A model generated the notes under the pieces. It did not search any database. It had not been told where the DNA came from and was given only the letters and a program-made list of their open reading frames with translations. The position numbers and the translations under genes are program-made. This document shows, piece after piece, positions 16,725 through 24,364 of a DNA stretch of 64,000 nt; the first letter of the stretch is position 1, and every line of letters begins with the position of its first letter. Origin of the DNA: Bin87 sp965208015 (lineage in GTDB: Bacteria; Chloroflexota; Dehalococcoidia; Lucifugimonadales; UBA3495); assembly GCA_965208015.1 (NCBI GenBank), contig OZ242309.1, forward strand, positions 1,488,001 to 1,552,000. The letters run 5' to 3'.

Positions 16725-17402
16725 TACCCAGACCAGGCCGATGGCCAGCCCTGCGCCCACCAACTGCATCACGATGAAGATCGGGGCGGACGCCGGATGG
16801 ATCCCGGCGAAGGTGTCCGAAAACATGCGGGCCACCGTCACGGCCGGGTTGGCGAAGCTGGTCGAGGAAGTGAAGAAATACGCCGCGCCGATGTAAGCAC
16901 CGACCGCCACCGGTACGACCGCCGCCCGGTGCCTGGGAATGAGGAAGATTACGAAGAGCAGTCCCAGGGTGGCGATGACTTCCGCAAGCCACAGGTCGGG
17001 GCCGCTGCGCACCTTGGTCGCCCAGGTGACCGGCGGTAACGCGAACATCAGGTTCGCCAGTATCGTCCCGGCGATCCCTCCGACAACCTGGGCGCCGACG
17101 TAGGCGATGCCTTCGGAAACCGGCCGGCGGTTCAGCACGACATCGGCCAGGGTCACCGCCGGGTTGAAGTGCGCGCCGGAGACAGATCCGAACGCCCAGA
17201 TGAGTGCCATCAGGGCGAAAGCGGTGGCAACAGCGTTTTCAAACAGCTGCAATCCCACGTCGCCGGGACTGAGTCGCTGCGCGGCGATGCCGCTGCCGAT
17301 TACCGCCATCAGCAGAAAGGCGGTTCCCACCGCCTCCGCCAGTAGCCGTCTGCCTAGCGCGGGCAAGGAGAATCTCCGCGCAATCGACGGACAAACAGAC
17401 AT
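16704..17402 (-). CDS. Aquaporin / MIP family channel
   Basis: 232 aa, six membrane helices. Both pore motifs are present: GAHFNPAVT (about residue 75) and SFANPAVTVAR (about 185); the second is followed by DTFAGI as in bacterial MIP channels. Predicted to conduct water, glycerol or a small neutral solute; the selectivity filter was not modelled. The ATG at 17402 lies just after a terminator-like hairpin and has no Shine-Dalgarno sequence, whereas a TTG about 36 nt further in (LPALGRRLLAEAVG) has GGAG 7 nt upstream. The true start may be that TTG. Promoter and hairpin are listed separately. Confidence 0.9.
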   Translation of the reverse strand: MSVCPSIARRFSLPALGRRLLAEAVGTAFLLMAVIGSGIAAQRLSPGDVGLQLFENAVATAFALMALIWAFGSVSGAHFNPAVTLADVVLNRRPVSEGIAYVGAQVVGGIAGTILANLMFALPPVTWATKVRSGPDLWLAEVIATLGLLFVIFLIPRHRAAVVPVAVGAYIGAAYFFTSSTSFANPAVTVARMFSDTFAGIHPASAPIFIVMQLVGAGLAIGLVWVLVGRRR

Positions 17403-17403
17403 A

Positions 17404-17426
17404 GAAAAAGGGCGGAAAATCCGCCC
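17404..17426 (-). terminator. Terminator-like hairpin in the aquaporin leader (possible attenuator)
   Basis: On the minus strand GGGCGG-ATTTT-CCGCCC is followed by TTTTTC and then directly by the first ATG of the aquaporin gene. No minus-strand gene lies upstream, so this terminator would act on the aquaporin's own leader. Confidence 0.6.
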
Positions 17427-17479
17427 TGTCCATTGGCTCGACTCTTCGCAATGTCGCCATAATAGACCATGGTGGGCCG

Positions 17480-17508
17480 AGTTTACGCGCGGGTAACGCG
17501 GTGGTCAA
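17480..17508 (-). promoter_or_regulatory. Predicted promoter of the aquaporin gene
   Basis: TTGACC (17503-17508) and TAAACT (17480-17485) on the minus strand with 17-nt spacing, giving a leader of about 70 nt that contains the terminator-like hairpin. Confidence 0.5.
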
Positions 17509-17515
17509 CGGTGCG

Positions 17516-17545
17516 TTGACGCTCCGGGGCGGCGCTTACTATAAT
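17516..17545 (+). promoter_or_regulatory. Predicted sigma70-type promoter
   Basis: TTGACG (17516-17521), 18-nt spacer, TATAAT (17540-17545), 40 nt before the ATG at 17585. It lies back to back with the aquaporin promoter. Confidence 0.7.
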
Positions 17546-17584
17546 CCGGGGCATCAACAGCCAACTGAAGAGGTACCGGCAACG

Positions 17585-17887
17585 ATGAACCTGAAGACTG
17601 GACAACGTTACGTGGGCCCCGGCGGCGCTGAGATGATAGTCAGCAAGGCCAGCGGCGAAGGCGATCTCACCGACGGCGAAATCCCCCTCCAGATCAAGGG
17701 GGCCAACGTCGATTTCGGCGGCGCGGTCACCGCCGACGACGCCCCCGACGTGACCATGGGCAAACGACTAACTTCCCCGGACGGCAGTGTGTCCGTATTG
17801 ATCACCAAGGCGGGCAAATGCGACCTGCGCCTGAACGGCGAGGCGATGGAACTGCAAGAGGCCAAGCAACTGCCGTCGTCGGACTAG
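17585..17887 (+). CDS. Small conserved-looking protein
   Basis: 100 aa, soluble and strand-rich. Begins MNLKTGQRYVGPGGAEMIVS and contains repeated Gly/Asp turns; no Cys cluster, signal peptide or membrane segment. I do not recognise the family. It has an excellent promoter 40 nt upstream and a hairpin terminator after it, so it is a monocistronic, probably well-expressed gene. GAGG lies about 11 nt before ATG. Confidence 0.65.
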   Translation: MNLKTGQRYVGPGGAEMIVSKASGEGDLTDGEIPLQIKGANVDFGGAVTADDAPDVTMGKRLTSPDGSVSVLITKAGKCDLRLNGEAMELQEAKQLPSSD

Positions 17888-17920
17888 CGACGCAACGCAG
17901 CGGCACAGATTAAAAAATGG

Positions 17921-17950
17921 GGCGGGTTTAAAAGCCCGCCTTAATCGTTT
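17921..17950. terminator. Bidirectional terminator hairpin
   Basis: GGCGGG-TTTAAAAG-CCCGCC with TTAATCGTTTT after it on the plus strand and TTTTTTA after it on the minus strand, between two convergent genes. Confidence 0.65.
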
Positions 17951-17970
17951 TGATACAAATGCCTCTCTGG

Positions 17971-18678
17971 TTACGTGAGTGGCTTCAGCTTCAGCCTGTC
18001 CCATGGGTTTCGGTTTTTTTGGCTTCTCTGCGCCGTGAAGACCGCCATTTCGACGTCGCGGGCGCGCCAGTGACAATCCGTGCGTTGGCTGAGTAGGTCG
18101 GCAGTGATCCGGCACCATTTGTACCACGGTATAACAAATCGGTCGATGTTATTTACACTGGAGCTCGTTGGCAGAACTATGTTGCCATGTCGGAGCTTGT
18201 AAATATGCTTTCGCGAATTTTCTTTGGCCCATCTTTCAATGTGGATATCGACCATTGGGAAATTTTCAGGGTCGATGAACGCCGGGAAAGTAGCGGCTGT
18301 GGCAACTCCAGAGCCAAAGAGATGCTTTCTGAAATCTTTGAACGATCCGGTGCTGGAGTTGCCAATGTATTTGTGGCAAAGGTCCAACAGATCACTTGCA
18401 GTAAGTCCGCTCCTCTCAATGTTCGAGATGGCAGTTGGGGTGTGCTCGTTTGCTACTCTGAGGTCAAAGGACAATTTCCAGAACACCACCTCGTACCACG
18501 CCTCCAAGTAGTCGGGCGCGAGCTTTCTGAACCGGTCTTCGAACTCCATGGTGCAGGCTCGGTCGCCATTGCCCGTATCGCGCTTGAACCAACCGGGGTA
18601 CATTCGATTGTCTTTGAAATCAGCCAAGCGAACTTGGTATTGGTATGCGTCAAGCGCTTTTTGCCAAGTGTCCGGCAT
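17971..18678 (-). CDS. Hypothetical protein, low G+C
   Basis: 235 aa, soluble, rich in aromatic residues. Distinct patches: GWFKRDTGNGDRACTMEFED (about residue 29), AWYEVVFWKLSFDLR (about 60), TFPAFIDPENFPMVDIHIER (about 130) and HWRARDVEMAVFTAQR near the C terminus. The ending RARDVEMAVF suggests a helical DNA-glycosylase-like architecture, but this is a guess and I assign no function. Base composition is lower in G+C than the flanking genes and codon use differs, which suggests horizontal transfer. It is bounded by a terminator on one side and two REP-like hairpins on the other. Confidence 0.6.
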   Translation of the reverse strand: MPDTWQKALDAYQYQVRLADFKDNRMYPGWFKRDTGNGDRACTMEFEDRFRKLAPDYLEAWYEVVFWKLSFDLRVANEHTPTAISNIERSGLTASDLLDLCHKYIGNSSTGSFKDFRKHLFGSGVATAATFPAFIDPENFPMVDIHIERWAKENSRKHIYKLRHGNIVLPTSSSVNNIDRFVIPWYKWCRITADLLSQRTDCHWRARDVEMAVFTAQRSQKNRNPWDRLKLKPLT

Positions 18679-18706
18679 TTTGGACCTCTTTTGCCCGTAC
18701 TGTAAC

Positions 18707-18758
18707 CCCTCTCCCAGTTGGGAGAGGGATCTGGATTACGGCGAAAGCCGGAATGACG
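18707..18758. repeat. Two adjacent REP-like inverted repeats
   Basis: CCCTCTCCC-AGTT-GGGAGAGGG (18707-18728), also near 48234, and CGGC-GAAA-GCCG inside a GGATTaCGGCGAAAGCCGG element (18731-18758), which recurs at 49613, 57501 and 57576. Confidence 0.75.
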
Positions 18759-18771
18759 AAAATTGGGCGGC

Positions 18772-19842
18772 CTACAGGAAGTGCGGGATGACGTATTTCC
18801 CGAAGAGGCGGATGCTGTTCATGATCTTGCCGTGGGGCAGGTTGCCCATCTGCATGAAGCACAAGATCTGGTCGACGCCAGCCTCCTGGTACTTCTCCAG
18901 GGTCTTGATGACCGTTTCCGGCGAGCCCATGGCGAACGCGCCCGACTCGATGTGGTCGTCGGCAGTCTTGTCGACGCGCTCTTCCTGCACGGCATTGACG
19001 GCGAAGCGGTAACTCTCCGGCACGTCGCGGCCGGCCCAAGGGGCGTAGAGTTCCTCGGCCTTCCCCACGAACCACTCGCCTTCGCGGGCGGCGGACTCGT
19101 AGGCTTCCTCGTCGGTCTCCGCGACGTGGACCATGCACAGGGCGGCGATGTTGTTGTTGGCCTGGCGGCCGATGGGGTTGGCGCTCTTGGCGGCGTCCCG
19201 ATAGATCTGCACTCGTTCAACCAGCTGCTCGTGGCCCCCCAGGTTGAAGCAGAGCACGCCCACGCCCATGGACCCCGCCTCGCCGAAGGACGTCGGCTGG
19301 CTGCACGCCATCCACAGCGGTGGATGCGGATCCTGGACGGGCTTGGGGATCACCGACCGCGGCGGGATGTTGTAGAACTCGCCGGAGTGGGTGAACGGGT
19401 CCTCGGTCCACATGCGTGGGATCATCTCGATGGCCTCGCGCCACTGGGCCTTGGTGGTCTCCGGGTCGACCTCGAAGCCGTCCATCTCGATTAGGGTGGT
19501 GGAGCGGCCGGTCCCCAGGTCCATGCGGCCGTCGCTGACGATGTCCAAAACGGCTGCCCGCTCGGCGACCCTAACCGGATGGTTGTACGCGCCGGGCAGC
19601 AGGGCGACGGCGTGGCCGATACGAATGCGCTTGGTGCGCTGGGAGATGGCCCCGTACAGCACCTCGGGCGCGGAACAGTGGGAGAACTCGCGCAGGAAGT
19701 GGTGCTCCACCGTCCAGAAGTAGTCGAAACCGACGTCGTCGGCCAGCTCAACCTGAGCCATGACCTGCTTGTACCGCTCGGCCTCGATGCCGGGGTAATG
19801 GGGCTCGGGAACCTGGATTTCATACATTAATCCGAATTTCAT
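18772..19842 (-). CDS. LLM-class flavin-dependent oxidoreductase
   Basis: 356 aa, bacterial-luciferase-like. Seen: MKFGLMYEIQVPEPHY at the start, FDYFWTVEHHFLREFSHCSA (about residue 38), RIRIGHAVALLPGAYNHPVR (about 75) and DLGTGRSTTLIEMDGF (about 108), typical of alkanal monooxygenase-type LLM enzymes. Uses FMNH2 or F420H2; substrate unknown. GAGGAG lies 9 nt before ATG; the longer frame adds 14 codons without support. It is a different subgroup from the enzyme at the start of the window. Confidence 0.88.
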   Translation of the reverse strand: MKFGLMYEIQVPEPHYPGIEAERYKQVMAQVELADDVGFDYFWTVEHHFLREFSHCSAPEVLYGAISQRTKRIRIGHAVALLPGAYNHPVRVAERAAVLDIVSDGRMDLGTGRSTTLIEMDGFEVDPETTKAQWREAIEMIPRMWTEDPFTHSGEFYNIPPRSVIPKPVQDPHPPLWMACSQPTSFGEAGSMGVGVLCFNLGGHEQLVERVQIYRDAAKSANPIGRQANNNIAALCMVHVAETDEEAYESAAREGEWFVGKAEELYAPWAGRDVPESYRFAVNAVQEERVDKTADDHIESGAFAMGSPETVIKTLEKYQEAGVDQILCFMQMGNLPHGKIMNSIRLFGKYVIPHFL

Positions 19843-20035
19843 ACCGTTTTGCTCCTCTGACCGCGAGCTCCGATTGCCGAGCATGGGGTCGGGTGGGTGT
19901 GTGGCGCGAATGTTACCACAGGGGGCGATTTCCCCGGCGCCAGATCGAAATGGGCCGCGTTTGCCCAGCGGTATCGCCTAATGTAATATGCTTGGGCACA
20001 TATACAATATAGATATTGAAGAGGAGGGGTTTCTG

Positions 20036-20275
20036 ATGGCGGCGAAAACACGCATCGCGACGTGGGGCTCCAGCCTCGCGATACGCATCCCCAAGCCAAT
20101 CGCCGAGCAATGGGGCGTCCAGGAAGGGTCGGCGATAGAAATTGTGCCGGACGGCGACACCCTGATGCTCCGGAAACAGGTTTACGACCTCGCTTCGCTG
20201 CTCGATCAAGTCACGCCGGGCAACCTCCATCAAGAGATGGACACTGGGTCGCCACAAGGTAACGAGGAGTGGTAG
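20036..20275 (+). CDS. mazE: MazE-type antitoxin (AbrB/SpoVT fold)
   Basis: 79 aa. TRIATWGSSLAIRIPKPIAE (residues 5-24) is the swapped-hairpin DNA-binding AbrB-like motif; the C-terminal tail (DLASLLDQVTPGNLHQEMDT) is the expected acidic toxin-binding segment. GAGGAGGGG lies 8 nt before ATG. It overlaps the mazF start by 7 nt, the usual antitoxin-first order. It should neutralise MazF and repress its own promoter; an A+T-rich palindromic-looking stretch (ACATATACAATATAGATATT, 19998-20017) upstream is the likely operator. Confidence 0.88.
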   Translation: MAAKTRIATWGSSLAIRIPKPIAEQWGVQEGSAIEIVPDGDTLMLRKQVYDLASLLDQVTPGNLHQEMDTGSPQGNEEW

Positions 20276-20610
20276 CCGGAGAATACGTCCCGAACCGGGG
20301 CGACATCGTCTGGATGAGTTTCACTCCCCAAGCGGGCCACGAACAGGCTGGGCACAGGCCGGCGCTGGTGGTCAGCCCGCGGGAATACAATGCAATCACA
20401 AGCCTTGCGCTATGCTGTCCCATTACATCCCAGGTCAAAGCCTATCCATTTGAAGTCGATCTGCCCGCCGCAAGCCCGATCACGGGAGTGGTGTTAGCCG
20501 ACCAAATCAAGAGCATGGACTGGCGAGCCAGGGGCGCACGCTTCGAGTGCCGTTGCAGCAGCGCAGTGATCAGCGAGGTGATCGGAAAGGTCGGGACGCT
20601 GCTGGGTTGA
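20269..20610 (+). CDS. mazF: MazF-type endoribonuclease toxin
   Basis: 113 aa, GTG start inside the end of mazE with GAGGA directly upstream. Seen: RGDIVWMSFTPQAGHEQAGH (residues 10-29), RPALVVSPREYN with the active-site Arg region, CCPITSQVKAYPFEV with the active-site Thr, and LADQIKSMDWRAR. Length and motifs are intact, so an active mRNA interferase is likely; recognition sequence unknown. A perfect hairpin separates it from the convergent alcohol dehydrogenase gene. Confidence 0.9.
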   Translation: MVAGEYVPNRGDIVWMSFTPQAGHEQAGHRPALVVSPREYNAITSLALCCPITSQVKAYPFEVDLPAASPITGVVLADQIKSMDWRARGARFECRCSSAVISEVIGKVGTLLG

Positions 20611-20643
20611 GGACAGTCGAGCGTCAAACAGCCGGGCGTCGAC

Positions 20644-20673
20644 GAAAAATGCCCGCCGGTTGTGCCGGCGGGC
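20644..20673 (-). terminator. Rho-independent terminator of the alcohol dehydrogenase gene
   Basis: GCCCGCCGG-CACAA-CCGGCGGGC, a perfect 9-bp stem, followed by ATTTTTC on the minus strand. Confidence 0.8.
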
Positions 20674-20701
20674 TCACTGATGCGTTGGACGAAAAACTCG
20701 G

Positions 20702-21808
20702 CTACGGCACCAGCATCGCCCGGGTGATCTCGGTCTGGCGCTGGCTCCACTCGGCGGCGGCGAACGCCTCGTTGACGTCGGCCAGCGGGAACGTGTGCGA
20801 CACCAGCTTGTTGAAGGGCAGCCGGTCCTGGTTGCGTACCAGGAAGTCCAGCAATTCGGGGAGCAGCGACGGACGATACATCAGGCTGCCCACGATGTTC
20901 TTGCCCTGGAGCAGTTTGGAAGGGTCGATGGAAGTTTCCTGCCCGCGCACGATGTCGCCGATTTCCACAAAGGTGCCGCCGTTGGACAGCATGTCGATGC
21001 CTTCCCGCAGCAGGTCGGCCCGGCCCACCAACTCCATCACCACGTCGGCGCCTCGGCCCCGCGTCAACTCGCGGACCCGGCGCACGCGGGTTTCAGGCGT
21101 GTTGAATTCCTCGATGTTGATGGTGTGGTCGGCGCCAAATTCTTCCGCCAGCTCCAGACGGTTCTCCAGACGGTCCAGCACGATGACCCGGTCGGCCCCA
21201 CGCTCCTTGGCCATGGCGGTAGCGTGGATGCCCAGGCCGCCGGCGCCCATGATGACAACCGACTGGCCGTGGCTCATCCCGGCGCGCTCCAAGCCGGTGG
21301 TGACGGTGCCCATGGCGCAGTTGACCGGGCCCAGCAGGTTGTCGGGGAGTTCGTCGGGCACTCGGAAGAAGGGATGGCGCGGGGGCAGATACAGAAAGTC
21401 GCCATAGGTGCCGGTGAAGTAGGGCCAGTTGCCGGCGGCGGGATACTGGCGGTTGGCGCACCAGTTGGTATTTCCGCGCAGGCACATGTGACAGTGGTAG
21501 CAGGGGAACACCGCGGCGTAAACCACCCGGTCGCCCTCGTTCACGTCAGTTCCCCAATAGTCGGTCGCGACACCATCGCCCAGATGTTCGATGACGCCGG
21601 TTCCCTCGTGGCCCATGACACGGCCGGTTGGGGGCAGCGGGTTGTGCTCCTGGGTCTGGTCGCCGCGCCAGGTGTGCAGGTCGGAGCCGCAGATGCCGGC
21701 CTGGGTCATGCGCAGGAGGACTGCTCCGGGTTCGGGTTCGGGAACGTCGTACTCTTCAATCTCAAAGGGCTTGCCGTATTCCTTGACGACAACGATGCGT
21801 CCTTTCAT
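20702..21808 (-). CDS. Zinc-binding alcohol dehydrogenase family (MDR)
   Basis: 368 aa, medium-chain dehydrogenase. Seen: QAGICGSDLHTW with the catalytic zinc Cys (about residue 38), GHEGTGVIEHLG, the structural zinc region PCYHCHMCLRGNTNWCANR (about 101), and the Rossmann glycine run VIMGAGGLGIHATAMA (about 180). Oxidises an alcohol or polyol with NAD(P); it resembles threonine/sorbitol-dehydrogenase-like enzymes, but the substrate is open. GGAGGG lies 6 nt before the chosen ATG; a TAGGAT -10-like hexamer lies about 40 nt upstream. Confidence 0.9.
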   Translation of the reverse strand: MKGRIVVVKEYGKPFEIEEYDVPEPEPGAVLLRMTQAGICGSDLHTWRGDQTQEHNPLPPTGRVMGHEGTGVIEHLGDGVATDYWGTDVNEGDRVVYAAVFPCYHCHMCLRGNTNWCANRQYPAAGNWPYFTGTYGDFLYLPPRHPFFRVPDELPDNLLGPVNCAMGTVTTGLERAGMSHGQSVVIMGAGGLGIHATAMAKERGADRVIVLDRLENRLELAEEFGADHTINIEEFNTPETRVRRVRELTRGRGADVVMELVGRADLLREGIDMLSNGGTFVEIGDIVRGQETSIDPSKLLQGKNIVGSLMYRPSLLPELLDFLVRNQDRLPFNKLVSHTFPLADVNEAFAAAEWSQRQTEITRAMLVP

Positions 21809-21978
21809 GGTGGTCCCTCCGGTTGAGCGTGATAACCGTATCGATGGCCGGTATCCTAGCACACCGTCCATTGGCAGGTAAGGCACCGCTTGCGGGCGGC
21901 GAGTCGGTCGCTAGCCTGTGTGATACACTGCGGGCCATCAGGCATCAGCAGATTACGCATGGGTACGTGGGCAGTTCG

Positions 21979-22428
21979 ATGAAAATTGCTATTGGCTCCG
22001 ATCACGCCGGGTTCGAATACAAGGGCAAGCTGCTCGCGTTGTTGGCCTACCTGGGCCATGAAGCGATTGACTACGGGGCGTACTCTGAAGAGTCCAGCGA
22101 CTACCCTGAGTGGATCCGTCCGGTGGCCGAAGCGGTAGCTCGGGGTGAAGTGGACCGCGGCATCGTCCTGGGCGGTTCCGGCAACGGCGAGGCAATAGTC
22201 GCCAACCGGGTTCCCGGCGTGCGCTGTACGCTATGCTGGAATGCGGAGTCCGCGCAGTACGGCCGGCAACACAACGACTCCAACGTGCTGTCCATGGGAC
22301 AGAGGTTGGTGTCCTGGGAGGCCGCCCGCGAGATCGTCGACACGTGGCTGACCACCGAATTCGAAGGCGGACGCCACCTGCGGCGGATCAACCAGATCGA
22401 CGAAAAGCCGCAGCGGTTGACGTCGTGA
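21979..22428 (+). CDS. rpiB: Ribose-5-phosphate isomerase B
   Basis: 149 aa, RpiB/LacAB family; interconverts ribose 5-phosphate and ribulose 5-phosphate in the pentose phosphate pathway. Seen: IAIGSDHAGFEYKGKLLALL (residues 3-22), DYPEWIRPVAEAV, GGSGNGEAIVANRVPGVRC (about 65) and HNDSNVLSMGQRL. The active-site base position carries GGSGNGE rather than the CGTG(I/Q)G of E. coli RpiB, as in the mycobacterial type, in which Glu replaces Cys. Start set by the conserved N terminus; only a weak ribosome binding site. Confidence 0.92.
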   Translation: MKIAIGSDHAGFEYKGKLLALLAYLGHEAIDYGAYSEESSDYPEWIRPVAEAVARGEVDRGIVLGGSGNGEAIVANRVPGVRCTLCWNAESAQYGRQHNDSNVLSMGQRLVSWEAAREIVDTWLTTEFEGGRHLRRINQIDEKPQRLTS

Positions 22429-22459
22429 AACTGCCCTTAATTCTGCGCTGAAACGAACA

Positions 22460-22481
22460 GGGGCGAATGATTATTCGCCCC
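22460..22481. repeat. REP-like palindrome, copy 2 of 6
   Basis: GGGGCGAAT-GATT-ATTCGCCCC between the convergent rpiB and nitrile hydratase alpha genes; one more outer A-T pair extends the stem. Confidence 0.85.
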
Positions 22482-22506
22482 TACGATTAGCAAGCAATCC
22501 GACAGG

Positions 22507-23121
22507 CTATGGCATCAAAGCGCCTGATACACCGATCATGCTGTCCCGGCTCACCAGGCTGGACAGTTCTTCCTCGCTCATCCCCTCGGTTCCGGCCGGC
22601 CGTCGTGGCAGCACCAGGTAACGCATGTCGGCGGTGCTGTCCAACACGGTGACCTGGACGCCGTCGGCCAACTCGGTTCCGAACTCGGCCATCACTCCGC
22701 GCGGGTCGCTGACGGCCCGGGCACGGTAAGCCAGGCTCTTGTACCAGTCCGGCGGGCGGCCCAGCAGCATCCGGGGATAGCAGGAACACAGCGTGCAAAC
22801 CACCAGATGGTGAACGTCCTCGGAGTTCTCGACCACCTCCAAAAGCGGGGTCTCGGCCGGGATCTCGATGCCCATCTCGGCCAGGGCGGACCGCGAATCC
22901 GCCAGCAAGCGCGCTTTGAAACCCTCGTCCACCCAGGCTTTAGCGACGACGCGGGCGCCGTCGGCCGGCGTGCGACCGTCCATCAGGTTCACCTGGCGCC
23001 GAACCTCCTCGAGAGTTAGCAGGCCCTTCTCCGCGAGCAGGGCTTCAATGGCTGCCGAGCGCAACGCAACCTCGCTCATTGGTTCATCGTGGATGTGGTC
23101 GACAACATGGGTTGCGGTCAT
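22507..23121 (-). CDS. Nitrile hydratase alpha subunit, cobalt type (or thiocyanate hydrolase gamma)
   Basis: 204 aa. The metal claw VCTLCSCYPRMLLGRPP (residues about 108-124) has the C-T-L-C-S-C order typical of Co(III) nitrile hydratases and thiocyanate hydrolase gamma; iron enzymes have C-S-L-C-S-C. Further family features: DWYKSLAYRARAVSDPR and EFGTELADGVQVTVLDST. Two of the Cys would be oxidised to sulfenic/sulfinic acid in the mature site. Reaction: nitrile plus water to amide, or thiocyanate hydrolysis. The beta subunit is split in two genes at 25.5 and 28.9 kb on the same strand. GGGGAG precedes ATG. Last gene of the operon. Confidence 0.88.
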   Translation of the reverse strand: MTATHVVDHIHDEPMSEVALRSAAIEALLAEKGLLTLEEVRRQVNLMDGRTPADGARVVAKAWVDEGFKARLLADSRSALAEMGIEIPAETPLLEVVENSEDVHHLVVCTLCSCYPRMLLGRPPDWYKSLAYRARAVSDPRGVMAEFGTELADGVQVTVLDSTADMRYLVLPRRPAGTEGMSEEELSSLVSRDSMIGVSGALMP

Positions 23122-23171
23122 GGTTCTCTCCCCAATGTTCTATCTGTTGAATTTCTCAAATGTCAACACGC

Positions 23172-24287
23172 CTAATTGTGACAGCCCCGCGCCTCGATGT
23201 CCCACACCGCCTCCACCTTGCCGTCGCGCATGCCGATGAAGCGATCCCAGCGGCTCACCATGGCGTCCTGCTGACCGGGTAGGAGGACTACCTGATCGCC
23301 AACCGCCAGTTCGACTCCCTCCGCTACCTGGAACACGGTGCGGTCGGCATCGATATCGACGGCTTCAACCCCGGGCCGGCCTTCCACTCGCGGCAACCCC
23401 TTCATGCTTCCCACGGCCCGGGCCCCGGCGTCGCCTATCGCCATGCCCGGACGCGGGACGCTGATGATGGAGGACAGAACCTTGCCCGCGAGTTGAAAGT
23501 CCTCCATGTATTCGTACGAGGTTTCCATCACCAGGTAGGAGCCGCCCTGGATTTCGGTGACTTCAGGCATGTCCCCGGCGATGTCGTAGCTCCAGGTCTC
23601 GCCCGTAGATACGATTTCAACTGGCAGTCCGTCGGCGAGCATCGCCTCTCTGAGATCCAAAACCGGCTGGATGAGGTGGTGGGCTTCGGTGGTCCGGTCC
23701 TCCAGGTCCCCAGAGGGTTCAGCCATCATCTGGTGGCTCATCACCCCTTTCAGGGAGAGTCCGGGCAGCGAATCAATCAATCGGGCCAGAGCGACGCCGG
23801 ATTCCACCCCCTGCTCTCCCTCCTGCACGCCACAACGGAGCAGGCCGGTTTCCTGCTCGATGACCACACCCAGGTTCACGCCCTGGGCCGCGGCAGTCTG
23901 GGAAAGGTCATGGGCATTCGCTTCGTTTTCGCAGGCCACCAGGATCTCGGCCTGATCCGCCAACGCACAAAGCCGGGCGATCTTTGGCGGCGCAACCACT
24001 TCGCTGGTAACGAATACGCTGGGCACGCCACCCTGCACCATCACCTCAGCCTCGGCGACTTTTGCAGCGCACACGCCGCCGATGGTGCCGCCGCGCTGGA
24101 TCTGCCGCAGAGCGATGGCTGGACTCTTGTGATTCTTGCTGTGTCCACGCAACTTGCTGTGACGATCTGCGTAGAAGTCCGCAATCACGTCCATGTTGTG
24201 GTCCAGCGCATCCATGTCCAGGATCAGGCATGGAGTATCCAATTGTGCGATGGGCGTGCCGAGTTGGGGTTCATACGTTTGCGGCAT
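23172..24287 (-). CDS. DSD1/D-threonine aldolase family PLP enzyme
   Basis: 371 aa, alanine-racemase-type barrel plus beta domain. Seen: LDTPCLILDMDALDHNMDVI (residues 16-35), LRGHSKNHKSPAIALRQ (about 45) with the PLP lysine in the family pattern R-P-H-x-K-x-H-K, and STGETWSYDIAG (about 225). Family members cleave D-threonine or dehydrate D-serine and bind a metal near the C terminus through a P-x-H-x-(D/C) motif; here that stretch reads LLPGQQDAMVSRWD, so the metal His is Gln. GAGG lies 6 nt before ATG. It sits between the second paralogue and nitrile hydratase alpha (77- and 50-nt gaps). Confidence 0.83.
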   Translation of the reverse strand: MPQTYEPQLGTPIAQLDTPCLILDMDALDHNMDVIADFYADRHSKLRGHSKNHKSPAIALRQIQRGGTIGGVCAAKVAEAEVMVQGGVPSVFVTSEVVAPPKIARLCALADQAEILVACENEANAHDLSQTAAAQGVNLGVVIEQETGLLRCGVQEGEQGVESGVALARLIDSLPGLSLKGVMSHQMMAEPSGDLEDRTTEAHHLIQPVLDLREAMLADGLPVEIVSTGETWSYDIAGDMPEVTEIQGGSYLVMETSYEYMEDFQLAGKVLSSIISVPRPGMAIGDAGARAVGSMKGLPRVEGRPGVEAVDIDADRTVFQVAEGVELAVGDQVVLLPGQQDAMVSRWDRFIGMRDGKVEAVWDIEARGCHN

Positions 24288-24364
24288 GGACGTACCTCCG
24301 AATCTCCTGCAGATCTAATCGAAACTCACGGCGGACACTGTCAGGGAAGAGCCATCGTTGGAAA

